Shown here in pieces: positions 8,279-17,967 of a stretch of 64,000 nt of DNA. The stretch's first letter is position 1; each line of letters starts with the position of its first letter. The DNA is from Micromonospora sp. WMMD812. GTDB taxonomy: Bacteria; Actinomycetota; Actinomycetes; Mycobacteriales; Micromonosporaceae. Where the stretch lies: assembly GCF_027497215.1 (NCBI RefSeq), contig NZ_CP114904.1, forward strand, positions 2,874,001 to 2,938,000, written 5' to 3'. The position numbers were made by a program, and so were the translations under genes. The notes under the pieces were generated by a model, which saw only the letters and a list, made by a program, of their open reading frames with translations, made no database searches and was not told where the DNA came from.

Positions 8279-9490
8279 TCAGCGCCCGCCGGCCGCCTCG
8301 GGCCCACCGCGCCCCTCGGCCGGGACGGGCGCCGCGGGGACGACGCCGTCGGCCGACGGCAGGGTGACCGTCACCTCCAGGCCGCCGCCGGGCTGGGCGA
8401 ACGCCTGCACCGTGCCGCCGTGCGCGTCGCACACCGCCCGGACGATCGACAGACCCAGACCCGAGCCCCGGGCGCCGGTACGCTCCCGCCCACCGCGCCG
8501 GAACGGCTCGAACAGCCCGGGGACGTCCGCCGGGTCCACCTCGAAGCCGGTGTTGCCCACCACCAGCCAGGAACGCTCGCCGTCCGTGCCGGTGCGCACC
8601 CAGAGCCGCCCGTGCAGGTGGTTGTAGCGAACCGCGTTCTCGATCAGGTTGCCGGCCAGCCGGTCCAGCAGGCCCGGGTCGCCGACCACCGGGGCGGACT
8701 CCAGCGAGGTCTGCACCCGCAGCCCGATCCGCTCCACCTCCCGGCGCATCGCCGACAGCGCGTTGGCCGTGCCGCCGGCCAGATCGCACTCCGTACGCCG
8801 GCCGAGCCGGCGGCCGACCTGCGCCTCGCTGCGAGCCAGCACCAGCAGCGCGTCCACCAGCCCGTTGGCCCGTTCCGAGGCGTCCCGGACCACGGTGGCC
8901 ATCCGGCGGTACTCGGCGATGTCCGCCTCGTCATCGCTGAGCGTCACGTCGATCTCGGTCCGCATCACCGCGAGCGGGGTCCGCAGCTCGTGCGAGGCGT
9001 TGGCCACGAAGCGTTTCTGCGCCTCGAACGCGACGGCGATCCGGTCCAGCATCGCGTCGAAGGTCTTCGCCAACTCGGCGACCTCGTCGTCGGCCCCCGA
9101 GTAGCCGATCCGCTGGTCCAGCGTGGCCTCGCCGAGCCGCTGGGCGGTGGCGGTGACCTGGTGCAGCGGCCGCAGCGCCCGCCCGGCCACCGCGTACGCG
9201 CCGGCCACGCCGACCACGCTGATGGCGAGCAGCGCCACGAGGCCCTTGGCCAGCAGCTCGCCGGACGCGGCGTCGACCAGTTGCCGCTGCCACTCGCCGG
9301 CGTCCAGCGAGCGGCCGTCGGCGAGCACGACCGTGGTGCCCGGCAGCAGTTCGTCGGTCGGGCGGAGCGCGTCGCGGACCAGCAGCCAGGCGAGCAGCAC
9401 CAGGATCGCGCCCGCGCCGACCAGCAGCACTCCGTTGAGCAGGGTGAGCCGCAGCCGCAGGGTCGGCCGCAGCCGCCTCCGCCGGGTCAC
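8279..9490 (-). CDS. Two-component sensor histidine kinase
   Basis: A 403-residue membrane kinase. Helices at about 15-38 and 83-103 flank a short extracytoplasmic loop of ~45 residues. A HAMP domain follows (about 104-155), then the HisKA domain with phospho-acceptor His167 (NASHELRTPLA), and an HATPase domain with N box NLIENAVRYN, GLFEPFRRG and G2 box GSGLGLSIV. The small loop suggests sensing of a membrane or envelope cue rather than a bound ligand. It lies 55 nt downstream of the response regulator gene on the same strand, so the two are probably co-transcribed. The signal and targets are unknown. Confidence 0.92.
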   Translation of the reverse strand: MTRRRRLRPTLRLRLTLLNGVLLVGAGAILVLLAWLLVRDALRPTDELLPGTTVVLADGRSLDAGEWQRQLVDAASGELLAKGLVALLAISVVGVAGAYAVAGRALRPLHQVTATAQRLGEATLDQRIGYSGADDEVAELAKTFDAMLDRIAVAFEAQKRFVANASHELRTPLAVMRTEIDVTLSDDEADIAEYRRMATVVRDASERANGLVDALLVLARSEAQVGRRLGRRTECDLAGGTANALSAMRREVERIGLRVQTSLESAPVVGDPGLLDRLAGNLIENAVRYNHLHGRLWVRTGTDGERSWLVVGNTGFEVDPADVPGLFEPFRRGGRERTGARGSGLGLSIVRAVCDAHGGTVQAFAQPGGGLEVTVTLPSADGVVPAAPVPAEGRGGPEAAGGR

Positions 9491-9545
9491 AGTGCCGTCT
9501 CCGTTCGCGACCGCAGGGCTCGCAAATCCGGCTCACTCCTCGCGC

Positions 9546-10214
9546 TCACGCGGCTGCCTCGGCCGTCCGGTAGCCGGCCCCGACGACCGTCTCGATCAGC
9601 GGCGGGTCGCCGAGTTTCTTGCGCAGTGTCATGACGGTGACCCGGACGATGGTGGTGAACGGGTCGGTGTTCGCGTCCCAGACCCGCTCCAGCAGCTCCT
9701 CGCTGGAGACCACCGCGCCGCGCGCCTTGAGCAGCTCGCAGAGCACGCCGAACTCCTTGTTGGTCAGGTCCACCGGCACCCCGCCCCGGGTTGCCACCCG
9801 CCGGGCCGGGTCCAGGACCAGGTCGGCCACGGCCAGCACCGGCGGCGCGGCCGGGGTGGCCCGCCGGCCCAGCGCCTGCACCCGGGCGACCAACTCGTCG
9901 AAGGCGAACGGCTTGGGCAGGTAGTCGTCCGCGCCCAGTTGGAGCCCCTCGACCCGGTCCGCCACCGTGCCGCTCGCGGTGAGCATCAGCACCCGGGTCA
10001 GCGCGCCCGAGGCGGCCAGGTCGGCACAGATCTGGTCGCCGTGCACGCCGGGCAGGTCCCGGTCCAGTACGACCACGTCGTACCGGGTGACGAAGGCCAA
10101 CTCGTGTCCGCTGTCGCCGTCGTAGGCGACGTCGACCGCCATGCCCCGCTTGCGCAAGCCCCGCGCGATCGCGTCGGCGAGGTTGCGCTCGTCCTCCACC
10201 ACCAGTACCCGCAT
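9546..10214 (-). CDS. OmpR/PhoB-family response regulator
   Basis: A 222-residue regulator. The receiver domain has the acidic pair in VVEDE, phosphorylatable Asp51 (VVLDRDLPG), Thr in MLTAS and Lys in PKPF. The winged-helix DNA-binding domain includes LTNKEFGVLCELL, the recognition region TIVRVTVMTLRKKLG and the C-terminal GAGYR hairpin. It is the likely partner of the adjacent kinase. AGGAGGAGG precedes the ATG by 5 nt. A TAGGTT hexamer (10242-10247, minus strand) is a plausible -10 box about 30 nt upstream. Confidence 0.93.
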   Translation of the reverse strand: MRVLVVEDERNLADAIARGLRKRGMAVDVAYDGDSGHELAFVTRYDVVVLDRDLPGVHGDQICADLAASGALTRVLMLTASGTVADRVEGLQLGADDYLPKPFAFDELVARVQALGRRATPAAPPVLAVADLVLDPARRVATRGGVPVDLTNKEFGVLCELLKARGAVVSSEELLERVWDANTDPFTTIVRVTVMTLRKKLGDPPLIETVVGAGYRTAEAAA

Positions 10215-10360
10215 GCCGGCCTCCTCCTGCTGACCACCGACAACCTAGTGCCGGCCACCAAACCAGCGTCCCTCGCCGCCCGGGTCGGCCGCCGTTGCCG
10301 AAAACCTTCGGCGTACGCGAAGCTTGCGGCAGTCAGCTTCACCGACGGACGGACGTGCCC

Positions 10361-11587
10361 ATGACCACAGCGGCCCCACCCCGGAGCCGGGACATCGCCT
10401 ACCGGGGCTTCCGTTTTCCGGCCGGAGGGGACACCGGCGACACGGTCGGGCTGCGCGGCGAGACACGCGGGCTGGTGCTGGCCGGGCCGGCGGGCGGCGC
10501 GGTCCGGCCGGGCCCGGACGGCGACGACCGCCGGTACGAGTGGGGCAGCTGGACCGCGCCGCCGGTGCCGGTCGGCTTTCCCGTCGGCGAGGTGGTTCCG
10601 TCGTGGACCGCCGACGCCCCGGACGGCTGCTGGGTCGAGGTCGAGCTGCGGGGCTGGCACGACGGCGCCCCGGCCACCGGCTGGTACGTGCTGGGCCGGT
10701 GGACGGCCGGCGACACGTCGACGCGCCGGACCTCGGTGCCGGGGCAGCGCGACGACGCCGCCCGGGTGGCGACCGACACGCTGGTCGTCACCGGGGCCAC
10801 CGTGACGGGATGGCAGCTCCGGGTGACCCTGCTCCGGCCGGCCGGCAGCGGGCACACGCCGGTGCTGCGGTCCGCCGGCGCGGTCGCCACCGCCCGGGCC
10901 GACGCCGAGCCGGGCGGGGCGGAGCCGGGCGGGGCGGAGTCGAGCGGGGCGGTGGCGGGCGGGGCGCGCGGCGCCGCCCGGGGGGTCGTGCTGGCCGTGC
11001 CGCGGTACTCGCAGCGGGTGCACGGCGCGTACCCGCGGTGGGGCGGCGGCGGCGACTCCTGGTGCAGCCCGACCTGCACCTCGATGGTGCTGGCCTACTG
11101 GGGCGCCGCCCCGCCGCCGGACCGGTACGCGTGGGTCGACCCGCCGGGCCCCCGGCCGGTGGTCGTGCACGCCGCCCGGCACTGCTTCGACCACGCCTAC
11201 GCCGGAGCCGGCAACTGGCCGTTCAACACCGCGTACGCCGGGCTGCACGGGGTGGAGGCGTTCGTCACCCGGCTGCGGTCGCTCACCGAGGCGGAGGCGT
11301 TCATCGCCGCCGGCATCCCGCTGGTGGTCTCCGCCGCGTTCACGGCCGGTGAGGTGCCCGGGCTGGACTACGACACGCAGGGGCATCTCATCGTGCTGGT
11401 CGGCTTCACCCCCGAGGGCGATCCGGTCCTCAACGACCCGTACGCGCCGGACGACGAGGCGGTGCGCAAGACGGTGCGCCGGGACCGGTTCGAGGCGGTC
11501 TGGCAGCGCGGCAGCGGTGGGATGGCGTACGTCATCCGGCCGCCCGGGGTGCCGCTGCCCCCGGCGCCCGCCCAGCCGAACTGGTGA
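10361..11587 (+). CDS. C39-like (papain-fold) peptidase family protein
   Basis: A 408-residue protein. The first ~190 residues are a beta-rich domain (SWTAPPVPVGFPVGE and following) that in similar actinomycete proteins precedes the peptidase. A Gly/Ala/Glu-rich linker follows. The C-terminal domain matches the Peptidase_C39_2 type: Gln in YSQRVHG, Cys235 (DSWCSPTC), His342 (QGHLIVLVGF) and Asp359 (LNDPYAP) are the expected active-site residues. No signal peptide or membrane helix is visible, so location is uncertain. It diverges from the response regulator gene. Its stop codon directly abuts that of the convergent gene at 11588. The substrate is unknown. Confidence 0.8.
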   Translation: MTTAAPPRSRDIAYRGFRFPAGGDTGDTVGLRGETRGLVLAGPAGGAVRPGPDGDDRRYEWGSWTAPPVPVGFPVGEVVPSWTADAPDGCWVEVELRGWHDGAPATGWYVLGRWTAGDTSTRRTSVPGQRDDAARVATDTLVVTGATVTGWQLRVTLLRPAGSGHTPVLRSAGAVATARADAEPGGAEPGGAESSGAVAGGARGAARGVVLAVPRYSQRVHGAYPRWGGGGDSWCSPTCTSMVLAYWGAAPPPDRYAWVDPPGPRPVVVHAARHCFDHAYAGAGNWPFNTAYAGLHGVEAFVTRLRSLTEAEAFIAAGIPLVVSAAFTAGEVPGLDYDTQGHLIVLVGFTPEGDPVLNDPYAPDDEAVRKTVRRDRFEAVWQRGSGGMAYVIRPPGVPLPPAPAQPNW

Positions 11588-12880
11588 TCAGCGGCGCAAC
11601 CACCACAGCCCGTACGCCCCGTCCGCCCGGCGGCAGATCAGCAGGTCACCACTGCTCTGGCAGTCGCCGGCCGCGTCCGCGAGCACGTCCAGCGGCCGGA
11701 CCGTGCCGGTGCCGGCGTCCAACTCGGCGACGAGCAGCCCGCCGTCCGGGTGCCGACGCGTCCCGATCAGCGGGTCGTCGATCCGGGCCGGCCGGGCCAG
11801 CTCCCACCGCCCCAGCTCACCGAGGACCGTGCCGCTGGTCGGGTCGAGCAGGGCGAACCGTTCGGCGCCGGGGCCGGCGCTGCTCACCGCGCTGGCCACC
11901 AGCCGCCCCCGGCTCGACCAGACCGCGGCCCAGCGGTCGTCCGCCCAGAGCCGGCGCCCGGTGACGGGGTCGAGGACCCGGAGCCCGGAGCCGCGGCCCT
12001 GCACGCAGATCACCGGGCCGCAGTCCGCGCCGTAGAGGGCGTCCTCGACCCGGCTCTGCCAGCGCCGCTGCAGCCGGTCCAGGTCGTACCCGGTGACCAT
12101 GCCCGGGTAGTCACCGATGGTGACCAGCAGGTCCCCGATCACCTGCACGTTGACGTTCCGGTAGCTCACGGGCTCCCACAGGTCGGCGGCGACCCGCAGC
12201 GCGCCGGTGGCCGCGTCGTGCACCTCCACCCGGCCCTCGGCGCTGCTCAGCACGATCCGGTCCACCCCGGCCGGTGCGAACCGGTAGGCGATCTGGCGGG
12301 GCGCGACGTCGATCGCCCAGCGCGGCGTGCCGCAGCAGACATCGACCGCGCGGAGGGTGCCGCCGCGCTCCCCGTCGACCGACTCGAGCAGCAGGCTGCC
12401 GTCCGCCAGCTCCAGCGGGGTGCCCGGCTGCTGCCACCGGTACGCCCCGGTCTCCCGGTCCAGCACCACGGTGACGCTGCTCCGCGCGTCCTCCGCGCCC
12501 TGGTAGCCGGTCACCAGCAGCGCGTCGCCCGTCGACGACATCCCCCAGAACCGGCCCTCCACCGGCAGGGTCATCTCCCAGGCCGGCGCGCCGCCGGGCA
12601 GCCGGTAGGCGACCAGCCGGCGCTGCCCACCAGGGCCGTTGAACGGGTCGATGACCAGGAACAGGTCCCCGGCGACGAGCGCGTCCGCGCCGAGCCGGGC
12701 CGGCAGGACCACCATGGTCCGCCGCTGCGCCGGCGCGCCGCCGGCGAGGCCGGCCAGCACCAGCAGGAGCACCACGGCGCAGCGCAGTGGCCGGCCGGCC
12801 GCGCGGGGCGGCCGAGGCATCGCCTCCGGCTCCGGCTCGTGCCGCAACTCCCCCAGGTCGATCACGGGGCCACTGGTCAT
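11588..12880 (-). CDS. Membrane-anchored PQQ-type beta-propeller protein (copy B)
   Basis: A 430-residue protein. A short cytosolic tail with the motif VIDLGEL leads into one hydrophobic helix (about 34-50). The rest is a repeat-rich beta-propeller with blades such as LDRETGAYRWQQ, VDVCCGTPRWAID, YDLDRLQRRWQ and LDPVTGRRLWA, the PQQ-like D-x-x-T-G-x-x-x-W pattern. No catalytic motif is apparent, so it may be a binding or scaffold protein outside the membrane. Its ATG overlaps the stop of the upstream paralogue (ATGA), so the pair is translationally coupled. They share the start motif and blade order, which points to tandem duplication. Confidence 0.78.
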   Translation of the reverse strand: MTSGPVIDLGELRHEPEPEAMPRPPRAAGRPLRCAVVLLLVLAGLAGGAPAQRRTMVVLPARLGADALVAGDLFLVIDPFNGPGGQRRLVAYRLPGGAPAWEMTLPVEGRFWGMSSTGDALLVTGYQGAEDARSSVTVVLDRETGAYRWQQPGTPLELADGSLLLESVDGERGGTLRAVDVCCGTPRWAIDVAPRQIAYRFAPAGVDRIVLSSAEGRVEVHDAATGALRVAADLWEPVSYRNVNVQVIGDLLVTIGDYPGMVTGYDLDRLQRRWQSRVEDALYGADCGPVICVQGRGSGLRVLDPVTGRRLWADDRWAAVWSSRGRLVASAVSSAGPGAERFALLDPTSGTVLGELGRWELARPARIDDPLIGTRRHPDGGLLVAELDAGTGTVRPLDVLADAAGDCQSSGDLLICRRADGAYGLWWLRR

Positions 12881-14178
12881 CGCCGCCACCGCCACACCCC
12901 GAACGATCCGTCCAACCGGCGACACACGACGGCGTCCGCGCCGACCTGGCAGTGGCCGGCCGTGTCGGTGACCACGTCGAGGACTCGGACCCGCCCCGCG
13001 ACGACATCGAACTCGACCACGACGAGCCGGCCGTCGGCCGCGCGCCGGAGGCCGACCGGCGGCCCGTCCGGGTCGGTCGAGGGCAGCGGCTGCCACTCGC
13101 CCAGCTCGGCCACCACCCGGCCGGTACCGGCGTCCAGCACCGCGAACGCGTTGCCGGCCACCCGACCGCCCATGACCAGCAGCCGGTCCCCCCGGGCGCC
13201 CAGGATCCCGTCCCACGCCGGTGGGGCGCTCCACCGCGCCGCGCCGGTCGCCGGGTCGACCGCCCGGATCCCGCCGGCCGGCCCCTGGGCGCAGAGCAGG
13301 GCACCGCAGGTCACCAGGTACGACATCAGGGGCAGGTCGGCCTCCCAGCGCGACTCCAGCCGGTCCAGGTCGTACGCGCGCACCCGCGACCGCGAGCCGT
13401 CGACGACGAGCAGCAAGTCAGCTACCACCTGGTGGCGGCGTTCCTCGGACACCTTCGCGTCGAGACCCAGGTCGGCGCGGCGCAGCACGGTGCCGGTCGC
13501 CGCGTCGCGCACCTCCGCGAGCCCGTCGGGTCCGATCGCCACGATCCGGTCGATCACGCCGTCCCGGACCCGGACCTGCATCCGCGGGGTCGGCGGCGAC
13601 GGTATCGACCAGAGCACCCGGCCGGAGGCGAGGTCGACCGAACTCACCTTCGTCGCGCCGACCATGTTCTCCAGCAGCAATCGCCCGGTCGCGTCGAGCT
13701 GGCTGAAGCCGGGCAACCGCCAGCGGACCCGCCCCGTCTCCGCGTCCAGCACGGTGGTCTCGGGCGTGCCGTCCAATCCCACGGAGCCGGAGAGGACCAG
13801 CACGCCCTTGCCCGCCTGCACCCGCCAGATCTCGCCGGCGGCCGGCAGCCGGACCTGCCACAACGGCTCGGGCCGTTGGGCGGCGGTGGTCGCCCGATCG
13901 GGCAGCGGGTAGGCGACCAGATCGCGGCTGCCGTCCGCCGAACCCGGCACCAGTTGCGAGACGAGGAGCAGGTCGCCGGCGAAGAGGGCCTCGGCGACCG
14001 GGGCTGCCGGCACGACGGCCCACATCCGGCCCGGCGGGGGCGCTGCCGCGGACAGCGTGGCCAGCGCGAGCAGCAGCACCAGCAACGTCCGCAGTGGACG
14101 GCCGAGCGGCGGGGGGCGACGCGAAGCGACGCTCGGGGCGGGGTCTTCACGCAGATCGCCCAGGTCGATGAGCGTCAT
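12877..14178 (-). CDS. Membrane-anchored PQQ-type beta-propeller protein (copy A)
   Basis: A 433-residue paralogue of the next gene downstream. It has the same layout: cytosolic start with LIDLGDLREDP, one membrane helix (about 35-52), then propeller blades (LDAETGRVRWRL, VDLASGRVLWSI, YDLDRLESRWEAD, VDPATGAARWSA). The ATG at 14178 was chosen because GGGAGG lies 5 nt upstream; an in-frame GTG at 14181 is too close to that site. First gene of a two-gene operon. The divergent neighbour is the first GT-C-like membrane protein, so both may share regulation. Function is unknown; family knowledge only supports a ligand- or protein-binding role. Confidence 0.78.
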   Translation of the reverse strand: MTLIDLGDLREDPAPSVASRRPPPLGRPLRTLLVLLLALATLSAAAPPPGRMWAVVPAAPVAEALFAGDLLLVSQLVPGSADGSRDLVAYPLPDRATTAAQRPEPLWQVRLPAAGEIWRVQAGKGVLVLSGSVGLDGTPETTVLDAETGRVRWRLPGFSQLDATGRLLLENMVGATKVSSVDLASGRVLWSIPSPPTPRMQVRVRDGVIDRIVAIGPDGLAEVRDAATGTVLRRADLGLDAKVSEERRHQVVADLLLVVDGSRSRVRAYDLDRLESRWEADLPLMSYLVTCGALLCAQGPAGGIRAVDPATGAARWSAPPAWDGILGARGDRLLVMGGRVAGNAFAVLDAGTGRVVAELGEWQPLPSTDPDGPPVGLRRAADGRLVVVEFDVVAGRVRVLDVVTDTAGHCQVGADAVVCRRLDGSFGVWRWRR

Positions 14179-14270
14179 CACGTCCTCCCGTCGCCCCGCC
14201 GCGACGGGTGCCACCCCGGCAAACCGGCCGTGACCGTAGCGGCCCGGCAAATGCGACGCATCCTCGCCTG

Positions 14271-14276
14271 TACGAT
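14271..14276 (+). promoter_or_regulatory. -10 hexamer TACGAT, leaderless promoter candidate
   Basis: TACGAT ends 8 nt before the GTG start at 14285, and no ribosome-binding site is present between them. No convincing -35 is visible. Confidence 0.45.
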
Positions 14277-14284
14277 GGCGCGTC

Positions 14285-16198
14285 GTGGCTGTGCCGGTGG
14301 TAGATCCCTCACTCAGTGCCGTTGTCGACGCCGACCCCGTCGAGGTCGGGCCGTCGCGACGGCCCCGACGCCGACCGGCCCGCGTCGACCTGGTGGCTCT
14401 CGGAGCCTATGTGCTGCTCGGCGTTTTCGTCTGCCTCAACTACTGGGGGGACGTGCAGGGCCGGGTCTCCTCGCACCTGCCCACCGACCACACCTGGTTC
14501 GAGTGGCTCTTCGCGCACGGCGCTTACTCGGTGCGCCATCTGGAGAATCCGCTCTTCACCGCCCGGCAGAACGCGCCGCTCGGGGTCAACATGATGGCGA
14601 ACACCTCGCTGCTCGGGGTGACCCTGCCGCTGGCGCCGCTGACCATGCTGCTCGGCCCGCAGGTGATGTACGCGCTGTACCTGGGCGGCGCGCTGGCGGC
14701 CACGGCGGCGACCAGCTACTGGATGCTCTCCCGGCACCTGGTGCGCTCGCGCGCGGCGGCCTTCGTCGGCGGCGCCTTCCTCGGTTTCGCTCCGGGCATC
14801 GTCCACCACGCGAACGGGCAACCCAACTTCGTCTCCAACTTCCTGCTCCCGCTGATCGTCGTCCGGGTGCTGCGACTCGGCGAGCCGGGCCGGTGGCGGC
14901 GCAACGGGCTGGCGCTGGGCCTGCTGGTGGCGTACCAGATCTTCATCAACGAGGAGATGCTGCTGCTCACCGCGCTGGCCTGCCTGGTCGTCGTGCTGGC
15001 CTACGCGGCGCAGCGGCCGGCGACCGCGCTGGCCCGGGCCGGCACCTTCGCCGCCGCGCTCGGCGTCGGCGGCGGGCTGGCCCTGCTGCTGACCGCGTAC
15101 CCGATCTGGTTCCAGTTCAACGGGCCGCAGTCCTACCGGGGCCTGCAGGGTGGGGTGTTCCACAACTGGGGCGAGGACCTCGCCGCCTTCGTCACGTTCG
15201 CCCGCGACACCTGGGCCGGCGATCCCGCCGTGGAGCAGACCATCGGGCTGACCGAGCAGAACACCTGGTTCGGCTGGCCGCTCGTGCTGGTCGCCGTGGT
15301 GGCCCTGGCGCTCCTGGTCCGCCGGTCGCTGGTGGCCCGGGTCCTCGCCGTGCTCGTGGTGGTCTTCACCGTGGCCGCGCTCGGGCCGCGGATCCGGCTG
15401 AACGGCGTGGAGACCGAGGTGAACGGCCCGTGGCACTACATCTCGGACGACCTGCCGCTGGTCGAGATGATGATGCCGACCCGGCTGACCCTGGTCGTCG
15501 CCGGCGCGGTGGGCGTGCTGCTCGCGCTGGCCTGGGACACGCTGTCCCGCGATGGCCGCCCGGCCGTCGCCAGGGTGCGGGTGCCCGCCCAGCGCACCGG
15601 CGAGGCCGACGCGACGCCGGCCGGCACCGCCACCCCGGTCGGCACGGCGGCGACGGCCGGCACGAGGCGCCGGCGGTGGCTGCGCCCGGTGGGGTACGCG
15701 GCGATCACCCTCGCCGTGCTGCCGCTGTTCCCCCGGCCGCTGCCGGCCCAGCCGATCGACCCGCCGCCGCGCTTCATCACCGACGGCGGGTGGCGGCCGT
15801 ACGTCCCGGCCGGCCGGACCCTGGTGCCGGTGCCGATCCCGAGCAACGTGCACGGCCTGCCGACGCTGCGCTGGAGCGCGCTCACCGGGCAGAAGTTCCC
15901 CATCCCGGGCGGCTACTTCATCGGCCCCAACGAGACCGGCGAGGGCGTCTTCGGCGCGCCGAACCGCCCCACCAGCACCCTCATCTACTCCACGATGGAC
16001 TCCGGCACGGTGCCGGTGCTCACCGACGAGAACCGACGCCAGGCGATCGAGGACCTGCGCTGGTGGCGGGCCTCGGTGGTGGTGCTCGGCGCCCACCCGC
16101 GGGAGGCGGTGCTGCGCGAGCTGATGACCGGCCTGCTCGGGCCGCCGCAGCGGGTCGACGACGTCTGGCTCTGGGACGTCCGCCCGAAGCTGGGCTGA
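14285..16198 (+). CDS. Polytopic membrane protein, GT-C glycosyltransferase-like (paralogue 1)
   Basis: A 637-residue integral membrane protein with roughly ten hydrophobic helices starting near residue 38 and a soluble C-terminal domain (about 500-637). The first large loop carries the family signature: TDHTWFEW with an acidic residue, LENPL, then APLGVNMMANTS and PLTMLLGP. An acidic residue in the first external loop is the usual catalytic feature of GT-C polyprenyl-phosphate-sugar transferases, hence the tentative call. A Thr/Ala-rich insert lies at about 435-460. Two more paralogues follow on the opposite strand, the first separated by only 2 nt. No direct evidence of sugar transfer is visible. 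Confidence 0.72.
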   Translation: MAVPVVDPSLSAVVDADPVEVGPSRRPRRRPARVDLVALGAYVLLGVFVCLNYWGDVQGRVSSHLPTDHTWFEWLFAHGAYSVRHLENPLFTARQNAPLGVNMMANTSLLGVTLPLAPLTMLLGPQVMYALYLGGALAATAATSYWMLSRHLVRSRAAAFVGGAFLGFAPGIVHHANGQPNFVSNFLLPLIVVRVLRLGEPGRWRRNGLALGLLVAYQIFINEEMLLLTALACLVVVLAYAAQRPATALARAGTFAAALGVGGGLALLLTAYPIWFQFNGPQSYRGLQGGVFHNWGEDLAAFVTFARDTWAGDPAVEQTIGLTEQNTWFGWPLVLVAVVALALLVRRSLVARVLAVLVVVFTVAALGPRIRLNGVETEVNGPWHYISDDLPLVEMMMPTRLTLVVAGAVGVLLALAWDTLSRDGRPAVARVRVPAQRTGEADATPAGTATPVGTAATAGTRRRRWLRPVGYAAITLAVLPLFPRPLPAQPIDPPPRFITDGGWRPYVPAGRTLVPVPIPSNVHGLPTLRWSALTGQKFPIPGGYFIGPNETGEGVFGAPNRPTSTLIYSTMDSGTVPVLTDENRRQAIEDLRWWRASVVVLGAHPREAVLRELMTGLLGPPQRVDDVWLWDVRPKLG

Positions 16199-16200
16199 CC

Positions 16201-17967
16201 TCAGCCGACCCGGTCCCGGACGTCCCACACCCACGCGCCGCCGACCTCCCGGCCGGGGCCGAGCAACGCGTCGAGCGTCCGCCGGACCGGGTCGGAGTGG
16301 CGCGGGACGGCCTGCACCACGACCGCCGCCCGCCAGTGCCGCAGGTCGTCCACGGCCTGCCGGCGGTCGGCGTCGGTGACCACCGGCACCTCGCCGGTCT
16401 CGGCGACCCGGCGCAGCAGGGCCGCGGTCGGCCGGTCCGGAGCGCCCCACCGAGCGGTCGGGTCGTCCGGGCCGGTCGGGCCGATGAAGTAGCCGCCGGG
16501 GGCGGGGAAGGCCAGCCCGGTCCGGGCCGACCACAGCATCGCCGGGCTGACCGCCGCCCCGGTGACCGGCGGCACCGGGACGACGGTCCGCCCGGGCGGC
16601 ACGTACGCTCGCCAGCCGCCGTCGGTCACGAACGCCGGGACCGGGACGGCCGGCACGGTCCGGATGGGGGTGGGCGTGAGCGGCAGCAGCGCGGCGGCCA
16701 CCGCACCGGCCCAGAGCAGCCGCCGCGGCACCATCAGCGGGCGGACCCGGTCCAGGGAGAGAGCGAGCAGGATCCCGAGCACCGGCACGCAGACCAGCGC
16801 GAAGCGCGCGGGCACCGCCAGGTCGAGCAGCGGCAGCGCGGCCACCAGCCGGTACGGGCCGGGGACGTCGGTAGCCGTCCCGTTCACCCGGATCTCCGCG
16901 CCGAGCGAGAGCAGCCCGAACAGCACGCCGCAGCCGGCCAGCGCGCGGACCAGCGTCCGCCGGCGCAGCCAGATCACGATCACCACGGCGAGCACGAGCA
17001 GGCCCGGCCCGAAGAAGGAGTTCTCCTCGGTCGGGTTGGGCGAGAGCAGCCCGGGCAGGTAGTCGTCCCCGACCACGGTCTGCCGGGCGGCGGCGGTGAA
17101 CGACGCGGCGTCGAGCTGGTAGCCGTACGCGTCGAAGGCCATCCCCCGGTAGTGCTGCGGACCGAAGAACTGGAACCACAGCGGGTACGCCAGCAGCACC
17201 CCCGCCACCGCCGTGCCGATGCCGATGCGGCCGAGCAGGGCGGGCGCCAACCGGCGGGCCGCGGGCCGGTCGGCGAGCGCGTACCCGACCGCGAACACGC
17301 CGGCGGCGAGGGCCAGGAAGACGAGCAGCTCCTCGCCGAGGAAGACCTGCCAGGTGACCAGCAGGCCGAGGAGGAGCCCGTCCCGGCGGACCCGGCCGCG
17401 GTCCGGCCGGAACACCACCGCGAGGATCACCGGCACCAGGAACTGAGCGGCCATGTGGGGATGCGCGCCCGCCTGGGCGACCATTCCCGGGGCGAAGCCG
17501 CAGAACAGCCCGCCCACCGCGGCGGCGGCCCGGGAATCGACCAGCCGGCGGCGCAGCAGCGCGTACCAGGCGGCGGCGGTGCCGGCCAGGCAGCAGACCA
17601 CCGTGACCAGGAACGCTGCCTGCGGGCCGAACAGCAGGGTGACCGGCGTCAACGGCACGCCCAGGCCGAGCACGGACGTGTTCGCCATGAGGTTGACCCC
17701 GTCCGGCGCGTTCAGGGCGGTGCTGTGCAGCGGGTTCTCCAGCCCGACCACGGCCCGGGCCGCGCGGGCGAGCATCCACTCGAAGAGGATCTGGTCCCCC
17801 GCCTGGTGGAACAGCCGGCGGGGGTGACGCCACTGCCCGCTGGTCAGCAGCACCGCCAGGCCGAGGTAGCCGGCCACCACCAGCGCGTCGACCGTCCACA
17901 CCGGGCGGTGACGCCGGCGGGGTTCCGCCGCGACCTCGGCCGGGGCGGAGGTCGTGCCGGCCGCCAT
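16201..17967 (-). CDS. Polytopic membrane protein, GT-C glycosyltransferase-like (paralogue 2)
   Basis: A 588-residue paralogue of its neighbours, with about ten membrane helices. The signature runs QILFEW, LENPLHST, APDGVNLMANTS, PVTLLFGP; later GGLFCGFAPGM and EENSFFG, a motif that recurs in all three copies. The C-terminal soluble domain (about 450-588) has PPGRTVVPVP, GGYFIGP and DLRHWRAAVVV, and ends WVWDVRD. The start ATG overlaps the stop of the upstream gene by one base (TGATG), so the two are co-translated. Tentative role: transfer of a lipid-linked sugar outside the membrane, inferred from fold only. Confidence 0.72.
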   Translation of the reverse strand: MAAGTTSAPAEVAAEPRRRHRPVWTVDALVVAGYLGLAVLLTSGQWRHPRRLFHQAGDQILFEWMLARAARAVVGLENPLHSTALNAPDGVNLMANTSVLGLGVPLTPVTLLFGPQAAFLVTVVCCLAGTAAAWYALLRRRLVDSRAAAAVGGLFCGFAPGMVAQAGAHPHMAAQFLVPVILAVVFRPDRGRVRRDGLLLGLLVTWQVFLGEELLVFLALAAGVFAVGYALADRPAARRLAPALLGRIGIGTAVAGVLLAYPLWFQFFGPQHYRGMAFDAYGYQLDAASFTAAARQTVVGDDYLPGLLSPNPTEENSFFGPGLLVLAVVIVIWLRRRTLVRALAGCGVLFGLLSLGAEIRVNGTATDVPGPYRLVAALPLLDLAVPARFALVCVPVLGILLALSLDRVRPLMVPRRLLWAGAVAAALLPLTPTPIRTVPAVPVPAFVTDGGWRAYVPPGRTVVPVPPVTGAAVSPAMLWSARTGLAFPAPGGYFIGPTGPDDPTARWGAPDRPTAALLRRVAETGEVPVVTDADRRQAVDDLRHWRAAVVVQAVPRHSDPVRRTLDALLGPGREVGGAWVWDVRDRVG